A DNA stretch of 53,914 nucleotides, taken from assembly GCA_037178675.1 (NCBI GenBank), contig JAYMGJ010000220.1, forward strand, positions 1 to 53,914. The letters run 5' to 3'. Each line of letters begins with the position of its first letter. Within the stretch, counting starts at the first letter, position 1. The notes below the pieces were generated by a model, which saw only the letters and a program-made list of their open reading frames with translations, had not been told where the DNA came from and searched no databases. This document shows positions 33,948 to 46,700 of this stretch, piece by piece. The translations under genes were made by a program, and so were the position numbers. The DNA is from Scleroderma bovista. Its lineage: Eukaryota > Basidiomycota > Agaricomycetes > Boletales > Sclerodermataceae.

Positions 33948-36914
33948 CTAACCTTCGTTCTCTCTCCACAACGCGAGGCGGTGAGAATCAATCAAGTAGC
34001 TGTTACAACTGTTCACCAAAGAATCACACCAAAATATCAGTACACCAACCTCCTCGATTTGTTGGACAAGAGTTGACATGGTAGGACGGGATGCCGGTTG
34101 CCGCTTCCAGCAAGAAGTGCACAGATCCCACCAGTCGTCAGCCATATGAGCGGGTTGCAATGGTAGTGGTCCCTGCGTGATACGGACTACAATCTGCATC
34201 ATGCCTGTTGGATCGCTGAAAGGGGGTTTCCCAGAGAATAACTCCTGGGTAACTTTGTTAGTATGAAAAATATGGAAAGTCATGGTGAAATGAACACACC
34301 AACATGGTCATCCCAAATGCCCAGACATCACCCTTTACAGTTACCTTTCCACCGCCCAAAATACGCTCTGGCGCCATCCATCTGATGTCGCCTCCACCTG
34401 GAGATGTAGTTGTATCAATCGAAGGCATGGCAGAGCAACTGAAGTTGGTAAGCAAGGCGTGCCCGTCATCGGCAACGAGGACGTTTCTCTGTGGCACCAG
34501 CCTAAGTACATCAATAGGAATAATATAAACACTTTACCCCCTGCACATCTCCATGGACGATCGGGCCCGACGGGTGTTTGTGAAGGTACTCTAATGCGTA
34601 GGCGAGTCCAAGAAGCTGAACGGCAAATACAGTTAGTACAAATAGATACTGTACACTTAAACACACCAGAAAGCCAGGGTCAACATTGGTATTGCGCACG
34701 TAATCGAACGCATTCCCGCGACCTATCCATTCCGCCACGGTAGACACCGTGTTGTCAAAAGTCGTCACAATTCCCAAGAACGGATGGATATTTGGGTGTT
34801 GAAGTAGCGACCATATGAGCGGCTCGGTGAACGAACGCTAAACAAACGTCAACAGCAGGAAGGGATCAGGAATCTGAAGGCACCTCGATACTGTTATTGT
34901 TGGAGAACCCGATGCCCTTTAGTTGGACGGGCGTTCCGTCCGGGGCCCGAATGCCCTGGTATGGCTGTCCCCACACTCGTAATTCGGTCGCATTACGATC
35001 ATCACAATGAACCTGACCACTGAGATCAGGGGTGCGTTTGGTCATCTTTGCTAATAATCGAATTATGTCACTATTCCCCTTGATAGCCTGGCAGTGGCAG
35101 GATTGCCAATGAGCGCACGCACGCTGACAAAAAAGGGACATACTGACACCCCAGCCACGTTGTGCATCGCAATCCTCATCCGTACATTGGAAAAGCTCAA
35201 TGATAACCTTGCGGGAGGCGGATTTGCTTGATCTTTCCAATTTGGCGCCAGTGAGCTTCACAGCCCAACCACACCATTCCGGCCAAATGAGATGGATGTG
35301 CGGAGAATCTCGAGTTGAATGAGCTGTATGGTGTAGACCTGCCACAGATATCTGGTTATACACCTTCGCGACATATTCTTTCCAAGTCTCCCCTTCATAC
35401 TCGTCCTGAGTGACACGCAACCATTCGCTGCCAAACGAGTAACCAAATACGACTGCAAAGCGAACCCTAGGACTGGAGCACTCCTTGTCGTAGACTGCGA
35501 TACGAAGTTCATTGATGCCGGATAGAGTAATGGAGTCCCTGTTGTCAGGGATCATGCATGGGAGAGAGCCACAGTAAGCGAAACCGCGAGAGATCAAAGT
35601 ACTATGAATCTTATCAAGGCCTTCGAACGTGGAATCAGGGTACTCCTCGGATTCATAACTGAGATAGAGCTTCTCGAGTTGAGTAAACGTCTTTGGGGCT
35701 CTAGTTGTTCGAGGATATCGCCAGTAGTTGGATGCCCAAAATGCTAAATCGATAGTCACCGGCCTCCAGTCCCAATTTCTGCGGCATGCCAGTCCGGCAC
35801 GGAAGAAGACAGATGAACAGCCGTCGAGAGGTGTGATAGCAAGCCATATTTGAATTCCACGGTTGGTGACAGAAAATGTGCCTAGTCGTTCGTCTGCAAC
35901 TGTGAACGAGTGAGCTTCCGCTTCTGGGAGACTTTCTTGCAGATGAATCATGTATTCGTGGGGTTCCATTTTCTCAATGTCGTGACAATCCCGAAAGTAA
36001 CTGGGGTCGTCTGCCAGGACGCTAGTACCAGTCCACTGAATCCTTCCATTGGGATCCCAGGCAAGGATGCTCTGGTCATTCGACTTGCGGATGATTTCTA
36101 GCTGGAGACGCTGAAATGCTTTCTTGCCCTCTCCGTATAACATTGGCATATTCACGTCCAGCAGCCCCAGCAATGAATAAGCCCGGTCCTCGACTCGTGT
36201 CGTCTGCCGGTCTGCAGCCCACGACATGATTTGAGCCACGCATGGACGATTCGAGGTCAGGCCATCTCTGAAGACAGCTTCTGGAACCCGCGTGATTTTG
36301 CATAGATCGCTTGCGTGGCTCTCTTTGTCGCGAATGGGCTGCCAACGCGCATTGACGAACTGAAGCTTTACTGGAGCTATCAGCTCTTGGAGAGTCCATC
36401 CGCGTGAGAACCACTCTGGCCAGCCGTTGGAATTGGGAAATCGTGTGTTGTCGGGTTCTGTAGGAAGAGACTTGCCATCGAAGTCGTGGAGGTAAGCATA
36501 GCATATCTTCGAGTTTTCATACCATTGGTACATTGAGTTTATGGCTTCCGACAATTCCGAGCTGCTTTTCTTATCAATACAGCAAGTATCGACCCATAAC
36601 CACTTGATGCAGTCGTTGGCAGCTCGCTTGCAACTGTTCAAAATCTTCTGGTACCCGCCACGTCTCCGGATCTTGTCTCTTTCTCCCTTCTTCAACCCGG
36701 TCAGCTTAACCATCTCCTTGTAATCCACCTCATCTCCCCAGCGATGTGACAGTATCGCATATTCTAAAGTTTGCGTGTCGTAGAACTTCAGGACCTCAGT
36801 TTGAAGGTTGACTTGCCACCACCACCACCCCTCCTCCATGCACTTCTCCTGTTCCAGAAAGGCATTTACGTCGATTAGGCGCATTCTGGTTCCATCTAAG
36901 TGCACGGTCAACAT
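33948..36914 (-). CDS. HET-domain protein fused to a C-terminal kinase domain
   Basis: Exons 34884-36914, 34667-34837, 34538-34615, 34300-34488 and 33948-34244 (2031, 171, 78, 189 and 297 nt, all phase 0) give 921 residues. Residues about 50-265 are a HET domain (YAILSHRWG, WLWVDTCCID, RGWTLQELIAP, VEDRAYSLLGLL, MLYGEG), which triggers cell death in fungal heterokaryon incompatibility. Residues about 620-677 match the kinase N-lobe of the neighbours (LSGQV...YQGI.APDGTPVQLK). A 46-nt intron (34838-34883) then leads to the alpha-C exon (FTEPLIW). If that intron is not removed, a TGA at 34866 gives a 682-residue HET protein. The kinase has VQLK and HGDVQG with RN, but DFG is NFS and the glycine loop is not recognisable, so it is probably a pseudokinase. 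The kinase exons have the same sizes as the cluster's other kinases, which argues for the fusion. Confidence 0.78.
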
Positions 36915-37611
36915 TTTTGACTTACCACAAAATCAAACCGGAAGAAGCGGTACGTACGGGCCGGAGTTCACAATGTAACGGGAATGTTCAAATGTTTCTG
37001 ATGCAAATGAAGACAGATAATCAAACCTCCAATCAGCTTCTAGGTGGAGGATTGCTGTTCGTGGTCGTCGAGGTAGTGGCAAGCGAACAAGGGTACACGT
37101 GCTGCTGTCAGTTGTCATGTTGGCCTATGATGATAATCTTCTCACAGCCCTTTCGAAACTCTCGACTGAGGAGCCGCTCCTCGGTTATATGTGCATGTTC
37201 CGACACGAACGATTTTCCGACAAATCCTCGTGCTTGACCCTGTGTGCGCATGTCAACCAGATGCGCGTTCTTTGGGGGGTCTATTAGATATGCCAATCAC
37301 GTAAGTTAGGGGCTACATGTTGAACACCTGCCTAGTCCGAACCTGAAATGACTTCTAGTTCACCCTACAGAATATCTATACTGCGCTCCTAACCATGCAA
37401 AGTAACACTGCATCCCCAAGTTTACAAATTCGAGTACACTGACACTGGCAAGTACTGTAGAGCCCCGACTACAAGGTAGCAAGTAGAATGTCAAAGAGTA
37501 CATATGAACCCGTGGCACGATTACAAGGGTTTTTTACCACATGCCTAAGGCCGGAGAGTGATGAAGGTTGACTACGTGGAGGGGTCAATACACAGGTACT
37601 ATAACCATTCC
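36915..37611. other. Intergenic region upstream of the HET gene
   Basis: Should contain the HET-kinase promoter. The short open frames here have no recognisable motif. No repeat identified. Confidence 0.35.
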
Positions 37612-38691
37612 TCATCGTTTATTGAGCATGCCAAGGATATCTGCAATGTCAGGACGTTCTGACGGAGAACTACTCCAACACGAAGTACATATTCCCCACC
37701 ATTCATCTGTCAAGCGAGAACAAGTAGATTCATCACTTGGCTTGCTAATTGGTGGGTCGCTCATAATGCGGCGCATAATGCCGGTAATAGTTCGTATATC
37801 ATGAAAAGGTGGTTTTCGGGTAAAGAGTTCCTATAAAGCATGAGTCCATGCGAGGATGCAGTGGGACACAAACAAACCATTGCCGTCATCCCATAGGCCC
37901 AAACGTCTTGCTTTACTGTAGGCGTGAAATCATCAAAGCCTTCTGGAGCGGTCCAGTTTGCCGACCCTATGTGGTGTGTTCCAACAGGTAAAATAAAGGA
38001 TGAATTGATCAGGGAAGAAAAGCCGAAATCAGTCAAGAGGGCACGACCATCGTCAGCTATAAGGACATTGTACTGAATCAAAAAATATGTCAAAGAGACC
38101 AGTAAGGATCGAGAGAAGAGAACTTACGCCTCGTAAATCACCATGACAGATCGTCCCCGACTCGTGATTGTGCAAGTAGTGTAGGCCTTGCGCGACTCCT
38201 ACAAGCTACATCAGGTGTAGGTTGCACCCCAGCCGTCGCACGGCACTCCTAACTTACCAAAGGTCGTGGATCGATAGAACAATCCCGCACATAGTGAATT
38301 GCAATCCCTTTCTTTCTCGAATGGAAGATCAATGAAACAGTGAGGCTGAAATCTGTGGTTATCCCGAGTAGAGGTAGAATGTTTTCGTGACGGAGTTTTG
38401 ACCAGGTGTGTATTTCCCGTACAACACGCTACAAAGCGGTGAGTACGAGATACAAATACGACAGATATGCAGACTTCAATGGCTTCTTGACTAGAAGGAG
38501 GACCCGCGTGGATAGTTTTCACGGCCACCTTTGTTTGCTCTGGAAGATAAGGTCCCTTGGTATATGTCTGCAGTGTCTTTGGTGAGTGGGCGCTGAGAGA
38601 TTGGGTTTCGTTTGATCCTCCCATTGAGGACCTCGATACATAGTAAAGACGCCTGTTGAGAGAGCTTTTCAAGTGCAAGCCTAACATCCAT
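37612..38691 (-). pseudogene. TKL kinase with a +1 frameshift
   Basis: Exons 38475-38691, 38258-38428, 38128-38205, 37878-38072 and 37612-37830 match the plan of the kinase at 9901 (210, 171, 78, 195 nt). The first exon is 217 nt, seven longer than that gene's and one more than a multiple of three: near 38560 an extra base shifts the frame just before VAVK. Downstream motifs are intact (RVVREIHTW, CHGDLRG then YNVLIAD, DFGF, APE, WAYGM). The usual SPWM..GN hinge reads IFHSRKKG. A single indel makes this a young pseudogene or a sequencing error; otherwise it would be an active non-RD kinase of 292-295 residues. Confidence 0.85.
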
Positions 38692-41039
38692 GCGGTAGTC
38701 ACAAAGTGTGGGTGTACTATAGCTGACATGGGTGAACGTTGAACTTTATACCTTTTGGTGCGCAACTTCCTAGACGCAGCCAGAATTACACTATATCGAA
38801 GACTGGTCAGAATAATAATTTTAAATTTTAATGGAAGTAAAATGTGAAAGCAAATACAATTTAAAACTATCATTGTCATTTTCAATGCACTATGTATAAA
38901 CGGCTTGATATCCCTGATGAATACCAAAATCAGAAGTTTAAACATCGTAAGAACGGTGTCTGGAGTCACGCCGAAAAAATTAGAATTAGGTTTCCGGTAA
39001 ACGAGGAGTGCTTTCCATACCAATGCAAGGCGCTTGGGGTAGACCAAATGCTACCCTTCCCAAGAAGAGTTTGATATAGTAGAACATCAAAGATTTCATG
39101 GGTTGGGTGTCCGCCTTATGTAAATCCATTAAGTTTATCAGTAACTTGGCCATTACCACCGTCCTTGTGGTGATAGAGTGCGCAGGGGAGTTAGCGCGTT
39201 TCCGCGGAGAAGACTCCGTTCACAACGGATCAGCCCACGAGTCAATTCGAGTTGCCCAGTCTGTGTCGTGAGGAACGAATGTCACAGAACTTAGTCTAGG
39301 TGTGACGGTAACACGCTAAATTACTGATACGTTGGGGTTTTGAACGTGCTTTGGGCAGCAGTTTCGTCCTAGGGACTTGTCAGACGGTCAGAGGGGCTGC
39401 CCTAACTGCACCCGTTGAGTGTGACACACTACTCTCGCACTTGAATGAAATGAGGCAGTGAATTGGCCAACATGTGTAAGCCTGGCGTCTTACTAACGGC
39501 TTACTAATATGACGTCCGTGTGCGCTTGGTCCGTGCGCAGTGCTCTATTTCCTTTTCTGTCCTGTAGTCAGCGCGTTTCTTCATATATACCCGAGGTCCC
39601 CTCAGGCGGGACATCTCTTTCTTTCCCTCTCTCTCTCACTCTCGCTCTCACTACTCTTATCCTTTGTAATATCGTGAATCCCACGCGCTTGTCCACGTTC
39701 TCCCGAGCTATTATCATAAGTGTTACTCCCCTCGTGGTGAGTTTCCAACATGGTTGTCATGTGACTTGGGTGTGATCATTTCATTTCAATGCTTCGATTT
39801 TTGATCAATACCACTAGTATTCAATTGTGGGGTACATAGTCACACAACTAGGACCCTTAAGGCCTTACGGGCAGATAGCCTATCTCCGAAGATAGGCTAA
39901 TAGTCTGCCCTTCAGCGTGCTTAGTCAGCGACCTGAAGTTGATTTGTCATGAAGAGAAACTACGCTACGACAAACATCTGCCGTGTCCAGCAGATCGCAG
40001 GTAAAGTTGAAGGGTTGCCAACAATACGGGCGTAGCATGTACCATAGGTAAGGATGGGCAGGTGGAGGATGGGTGTCGTAAAGGAAGCGTGGTACATAGT
40101 TCCGTGTGTTTGATCACTGAGTACTACTGCGCGGCCATCCTCGACAATGGCACGTGCGTAGCGTAGTGACTCGGCCCGTTCTTCGTTGTTCGATTTTCGG
40201 ATCTTGATATATATCCAACGATTGGTGGCCAGCTTTCGAGCGAGCTCAAATCAAGGTTTCTTCTAACCGCCCGTGCTCACGCGGGCTGGAATCACCGCAA
40301 TGCATGCAACCAGCTCGTCAAGGAAAGAGCAGCCTACGCCAGGCGCTTGAGCGGATTTGCAGAAGTACGGGACAGGGAATTGGTGTTTGGGTCACGGCAT
40401 AGTTATATACACCAGCATTGGGGCCCGTCGTCAATAGCGACAAGGTACGACGTCCACCGTCGTCACAGTCTTCGAATCCGAGACAATGACATGTCATCGG
40501 GATGTCGCTGGTCGACAAATCCAGGTACTCTCCAGGTCTCATCATGAATCTTGTTCAGGGGCATTATTGATTGATTGGCATAATCTACGTCAGTGAGTGG
40601 TACGCAACGATGAAGCTCCACTGGCTAGCCGCTGACGTATACTTTTAACACCGAATAAACGAGGTATTGCCCCAGTGTTGACGAGGCCAGTGGCATGCCC
40701 GTGTCCATGCATAATGCCACTGCCACATGTCCGAATGGCATTTCTCACGATCAACAGCCAATGGGATGAGGTGCGATCCGATAGTAATGTACATAGTCAA
40801 GACTCGAAGTACTAGTAATACATTCATGTTTGCAACACAACTGCTGCAGTCATACTGTCCAACCCTAGGTCATCATTGGGAACTCCCTCAGCATCCAAAT
40901 CTACCAGCTCGTACAACTCCAACTCTTCTTGCAAGCCTCACATTGCCACATTCTGTCGACAAGAAAGTATGATTATATCTTATCTTAATCTTATCTTGGA
41001 GATTTCCAGAGATCACAGTTACATGTGATTCGGAGTAGT
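38692..41039. other. Gene-poor region with retroelement-like fragments and a hairpin
   Basis: No gene recognised. 38760-38900 is very AT-rich. 39301-39750 resembles a gypsy LTR: it starts TGTGACGG, has a TATATA near 39580 followed by CT-rich sequence, and ends CAACA followed by TGGTTGTCA, but flanking 5-bp repeats do not match. 39869-39910 forms a strong hairpin, listed separately. Confidence 0.35.
39869..39910. other. 42-nt inverted repeat (hairpin)
   Basis: GGGCAGA-TAGCCTATCT is followed by a 4-nt loop and AGATAGGCTA, a four-base bulge, and TCTGCCC. Seventeen pairs could form. It could be part of a small non-autonomous element, a terminator-like structure or a non-coding RNA; the flanks do not decide. 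Confidence 0.5.
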
Positions 41040-41410
41040 GTCAACCGGAATACCGGTAGATCACATGATCGGCTCCACAAGATAGCCGGAACTATCACAT
41101 GCAAGGCAGGTGTATAACACATGCTGATGCACGTTACAGGCACATTTCCAGATAACTATGTTTATGGAAACTGCACCTACTACATATGGGAATATGGTGA
41201 AATAGGCTAGAATAATACTTATCTACGCACAGACCATGTACCACAGGTATATATACCTTGTAGGATTCCCTGTAGTTCCTTAGTTCAATACAGTGCAACT
41301 GTTCTCTCATTACTCGCTACTTCAAACAACTCAACTTCAAGAACCAGCTACTTGCTACTAAAGGTACGCTTGCGCTACCCCGTTGCTGTTGCCCCAGTTT
41401 TGTTGCTACA
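41040..41410 (+). repeat. Probable 5' LTR/leader of the copia element
   Basis: Lies directly upstream of the copia internal region. A TATATATA motif is at about 41249, and the region ends TTGCTACA, followed by GGTTATGAGCC, which resembles a primer-binding site for a tRNA 3' end. The 5' edge could be 41040 (TGTCAACC) or 41111 (TGTATAAC, matching the TACA end). Without a 3' LTR neither edge can be proved. Confidence 0.35.
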
Positions 41411-41480
41411 GGTTATGAGCCCTGTTTAAGGCCATACTAGGAAGCATACGGCAGTACTGTCTTCGTCACTGTCTCCTGCT

Positions 41481-43759
41481 ATGAACCTTAGACAGCTCGT
41501 AGCTGAAGTTCTTCACGAGTTACCATTTGTTTTTGCCGTGATATCTCTTACGATATATTCTTCGTTTGTGTTTTGGTTTGAACGCTGGAGATACAACTAC
41601 ATTGCCGCACTTTTTGTGTGCTATGCAGTTCGTCTCTTGGTTACCTCGCAGCCACACCCTGCTCCTCCTCCCATTGTTAACGTGGAGTTACCTTTACCTC
41701 CCGTTCACAACCCCTTTGAAGACGATGATGAAATCGTCGTCATTGATACTACAGCACCTCCTAGTGTTCACCAAACAGTGGACTTTTATTGGAGAGAGGC
41801 TATGCAGAACTACCGCTTGTATCAACCAAGGGACCACCACAGCGGTGATTCGCTTAGTGGAAATATGGGACACATTAGGAGGCCTTTGCCTCTTAGTAGG
41901 GAGGAACAGCTTTCTCTCATCAGCCATGACCGTTTTTACGGATTCATTGATAGTCACATCACTGTTCCTGATCCTCGGTGGGCACTGCCCTACCAATTCC
42001 GCGTCTTGTTCAGACATTGGCAATCTGTTATCATCGAATCTCTTCCGTATGATGAAGAGATATTCATTGATAACGTTTCAGATGCCAATTACCTTCGAAC
42101 AGACATCAGACTCCGACTCGAGGAATTCGCAAGGGAGCAGGCCCAGGCCGATCTCCAGGCGGAACTCATCTTGAGGCAGCTCGCCGATTTACGTTCCCGC
42201 GCCTCTGGCAAGGAGCGAAAGTGAGCTTCGGATGCAGGAAAGAGGAAGAGGGGAACAAGGAAGGAGGATTGTAAGGATTGGTAATCGTCGAGTGGTACAA
42301 CCGCGACGAGGCCCCACTCCACCTCCCTCCTATGGAGCTGATCGCCGAAGAGCTCTTCAAGAGTGATGGCGACGACGCGCAGATGTGATTGCTGAAGGAG
42401 AAGTCGCCGCTGACATACAACCCGATCTGGAGGATAACGGTCCACCCTCTACTGGAGGGATCTGGACTCAATACGTGCAGAGAGTATCGGAGGAATTCTA
42501 TATTGAGCTTAGGCCCGGTATAGGTCGTGCCGCTCATCTAGAAAGCCACCCTTCCGAGGAGTTTGGCGGTCAGGTGATGCAGGGAGTCATTCCGGCTTAC
42601 CGGAGACGACTTGACGACACCCCTTTTCCTCTGATAGCTAACCCACTTCCTGAACCAGAACAGGGTCAAGTCAGAGGTATGGTTGGCGAGGAGCTAGCCA
42701 TCGTATACCCAGAGAATCTGCGGGTCCATTGGGCCTTCCACGGATCTTATTATCTCCCCTCTGCTAAGCTTCACGCTTATTCGACGCCTCACGCCCGAGC
42801 TAACTTCATGGGAGTAGACTATCAGTCGCTCCACTATGAAGATCCTGCTCTCGCGACCGTCCCAGCCTTCTGGATTGATCCCTGCCCAGAGATCTACCAG
42901 CCAGCCAGTCATTGGCGGCATCCTTTCTACTCTGAGCAGCAATTTTCCGGAGCTATCCCGTCTCTTCGGGACTGGCACGATTGGCTCGAAGTTAGATTCA
43001 GATACGTCTGGAAGCAGAGACCGCGGCGAGCACAGTTCTCGATACCCGCGTGCATGGAGCGGCCCGGTATCCTCTTCGAGGAAAGTCGGGATCTCTGGGT
43101 GGCTCACATCACTCTCATCCGTCTCGATATGGCGGACTACCAAAATGGAGCGTTTTCGTTCCATGGACTCCAGCCACACTGGCCGTCTAGCCAGGATCAA
43201 TGCGACAATATCGCACTCCTGCTCAAGAGGCATGAGGCTGGACAAGAAGGTGATGAAGCTCTCGATGATGATGCAGAACGATCAGATTCCGGGATTCCTG
43301 GAGGAGCCCTTGATTAGGTGCTTCCCAAGTCCCTATTGGCACCCTATTCCTTATTCTGGAAAGGGAAGACCGTTGTGGAAATCTGATAAAGGACTTCTTA
43401 AGTCCGTCTCCGCTTACATCTTGTATGATAAGGCTCCGGTTGTTCTTTTTACCCCTTATGAAATTTTTCCACGGTCTATGCTTACCTTCGAATATTGGTC
43501 TTTGGACGGCAACAAGGTTGTCTTCAATTATCAGTATTGTCCTGATTATGATTTGGATGTTTTCTTTGACATTTTACCTAGGCATTGGTCGTATACGACA
43601 TTTACGATACCTACGGACTCCTCAGACTCCTCATCTTCAACAGAAGAGGATAAACAGTCCGAATCTTCTTCGTCTTCAGAAGAAGATCTTATCTTTCTTC
43701 CACCCGTTTCTGTTACCGCTGTACCGGAACTGATTTTACTAAATCTTTTTGATTTTTGA
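41481..43759 (+). pseudogene. Extra ORF upstream of copia gag, degenerate
   Basis: Three frames join into one coding region of about 755 codons. 41481-42224 starts with a probable membrane segment (FAVISLTIYSSFVFWF) and a Pro-rich, acidic stretch. A +1 shift near 42215 and a TGA near 42370 (QE-stop-WRRR, likely from CGA) lead into 42385-43317. A shift near 43300 leads to the last part, ending in an acidic Ser/Glu-rich tail at 43759. I recognise no family. The end lies only 16 bp before the copia gag ATG, with no LTR between, so it appears to belong to the element. Its product would be an accessory protein of unknown role. Confidence 0.5.
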
Positions 43760-43775
43760 ATATATCAGAATCATT

Positions 43776-46700
43776 ATGTCCGGAAACACTGGTGACATGA
43801 AGAAGACCACACCCATTCTCACTGGCGCATCCAATTACTTGGAATGGAAGTCCGCCATGAAGTCGCTCTTGCAAGTCATGGGAGTCTGGTGCTATGCGCA
43901 TCATCAAGTACCTGCTGTCGTTGCTGGACAGGCTGGTGCAACCGCCGAGCAACAGGCTACTGATGAAGTCAATCGGGATAAAGCCCTTGGTACGATCACG
44001 TACTATACATCCACACTCATCAGACAGAATCTGATGAATGAGAACCAACCTCACACGGTTTGGGCTGCGCTCAACACCTCTTATGGGACTCCTGGCGCTG
44101 CTGGTGTCTTTGTTGAGTTCAAGCGTCTCACGCAGATGATAATTCCGGGGAATCAGGATCCCACTCCGGCTGTACATCAAATGCAGTCCACGATTGGCTA
44201 CTTGGCCTCTAATGGCCTAACTCTCCCCGACTCCGCTCAAGCCATGCTTCTTCTTGGCGCCTCACCGAATGAGTGGCAAGGCTTTGCTTCCACACTCCTG
44301 GCCACCTTATTGGTCAACCCAAATGCCGCTCAAATTGCTGCGGGCGTTCAACGCCTTACCTTTGATGCGGTTCTTCTGAAGATAATGGAAGAATGGTCCA
44401 GGAAGTCCGGCAAATCTATAATGCCAACAATAAAGAAGGAACAGAACGCGCAGGCAGGACCTTCTCGCCCTAGGTGCAAGAAGTGTTCTGGACGTCACAA
44501 TACCACGGATCACCGTGATGATTATAAAAAGACGTTCACTCCTAATGCCGCCGCTGGACCTTCTACATTCCCGCCGAAGAATCAGGGTGGTGGAAAAGGG
44601 AAAGGAGGAGGAAAGAAGGGAAAAGGAAAACAGCCTTACAAGGGTAAAGGCAAGCAGCGTCAAAATGCTGCAGAACAAACCACACAGATCGCGGAGCTTG
44701 ACTCTGACGATGATTCCGATGCTGGGTCCGTCTCTAATATTCCTGAGACAGGCTGGTCCGTGCTCACTCCATCCCAACTTGCTGCAGAGTCAGTATTACG
44801 TTCTGTGCGTAATGACCTGGAAAGAAGGAAAAGGGATGATGAGGATTATGCACGTAGACAAGCTACGAGACCACAGACTCCCGATGACGGGACCATAAAG
44901 TATCGTGATGACGGTTTTGTTTGTGACCAATATAACGATGAAAGCTTTGACTGTTATACCTTGTGCACCTCTAAGGAGAGTGACGAAAGGTGTCTTTGCT
45001 TAACATCTCCCCACTCAGGACAAAAAACCGAATCTCACTGCCCCAAGCATAAACATTTAACAGGTCTATGGTTGATGGATTCCGGTGCAACTGATCATTC
45101 CACTCCATATATGGATGATTTCCTAACATACAAGGAACTTCCAAAACCTATAAATGTGGGTACTGCTGGTGCTGAAATAATTCAGTTTTTAGGCATAGGT
45201 ACAGTTGCCTTCAAAGCTAAAGTTGGCAATGTACAAAAACAGATCTATCTTCGACATGTCTACTATTCTCCATCAGGAGATAGACGTATTTGTTCACTTC
45301 AGTGGCTCACCACAAAACTCAAAATGAAGCTATACGCTGATGCGAAGATAACTCGTGTCTTTGATTCACAAAATGAAGTCTTCTTGGAAGGGACTAGGTT
45401 AATTCCAAGGAACAATCTCCATTGGTTTTATGGGAAACCGATACATCAGACTGGAGCTCTTGGACTTCTCGTGGATTTGGACATAAAATCCATTTCAACG
45501 GTGCAATGCGCAACCGTTACAAATAAATTCAACAGCTATGATCTATGGCATAGTCGTCTAGGTCACCCTAACCCTCAAACTATGCGGCATGCTACTCACG
45601 CTACCGATGGTATTGAGAAGCTAGACATACCCACGACGACACCACTCTGTCCTGACTGTCAGATTGGCAAGATGCCCTCAAGGTCTTTTCCATCTTCTGA
45701 TAAACGAGCAGACAAGATACTTGAAATGGTGCACTGCGACCTGGTCAAGTTCCCCGTTTTGTCGTATAATCGACACAAGTACTGTCTCACGATCATTGAT
45801 GATTACTCTGGTTATGGCACAGTTTGCCTTCTGTGGTTAAAGTCGGATACCGCCACCGCGTTCTCTACCTGGGTAACCTGGGCTGAGAAACAAACTGGTC
45901 ATTCACTCCTACAAGTACATTCCGATCGAGGAGGAGAATTTATGGCAACCATATTTAAAGCTTTCCTCACCTCCAAAGGGGTAGAACAACAACTCTCCAT
46001 TTTGGATCATCCACAACAAAATGGTCGCGCAGAAAGGTTCAATCGGACCTTACTCAAGAAAGAAGAAACCATGCGTCATGCAGCATGTCTACCGAAGAAT
46101 CTATGGAACTTCGCTCTGGACACTGCCGTCCATGTCTATAACAGGACACCAATGCGTCGCATAGGCTGGAAAACACCTGTTGAACTTCTGTTCAACAAGA
46201 AACCCGATATATCTTATCTTCGAGTATTCGGATGTCTTGCTTATGTCCATATTCCAAAGGACAAGCGAAAAGACAAACTTACTCCAAAAGCCGAAGAAAT
46301 GATATTCCTTGGTTATGAACCAGGAACAAAGGGTTACCGCTTCTTGCGGAACAACAGATCAATATATGTGGAAACAACAGCCACATTCATTGAAAACTTA
46401 TTCCCAAATTGTCCCGAAGAAAAGTTGAAAAAGAAAATCGATATACCTGAACCAATTTATCCTTCTGGAGAAGAAGCATCAGGTAACAACGATGAAAATA
46501 ATCACCAACCTCCACCCGACGATCTGGAATTTCCACCCATTGACCCATATCAACCAAATGAGAGTCATGCAAGAGGTGATAATTCTAAAGGAGACACCAC
46601 AAAGCCACAAGGTCCAACCCAACGCCCCCCTAAACCTACAGTAGAGGAAGTCGCTGACAACGACTCGCAAGTTCCTCAGGGAGGTCAAACAAGTTCTGAT

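Noticed and set aside
39301..39750. A solo gypsy LTR
   Set aside because: It has TG...CA ends, a TATA and a CT-rich stretch, but the flanking 5 bp do not match, so it is only mentioned as LTR-like.
42694..43245. Minus-strand frame opposite the copia upstream ORF
   Set aside because: It is antisense to a longer coherent plus-strand frame and shows no motif.
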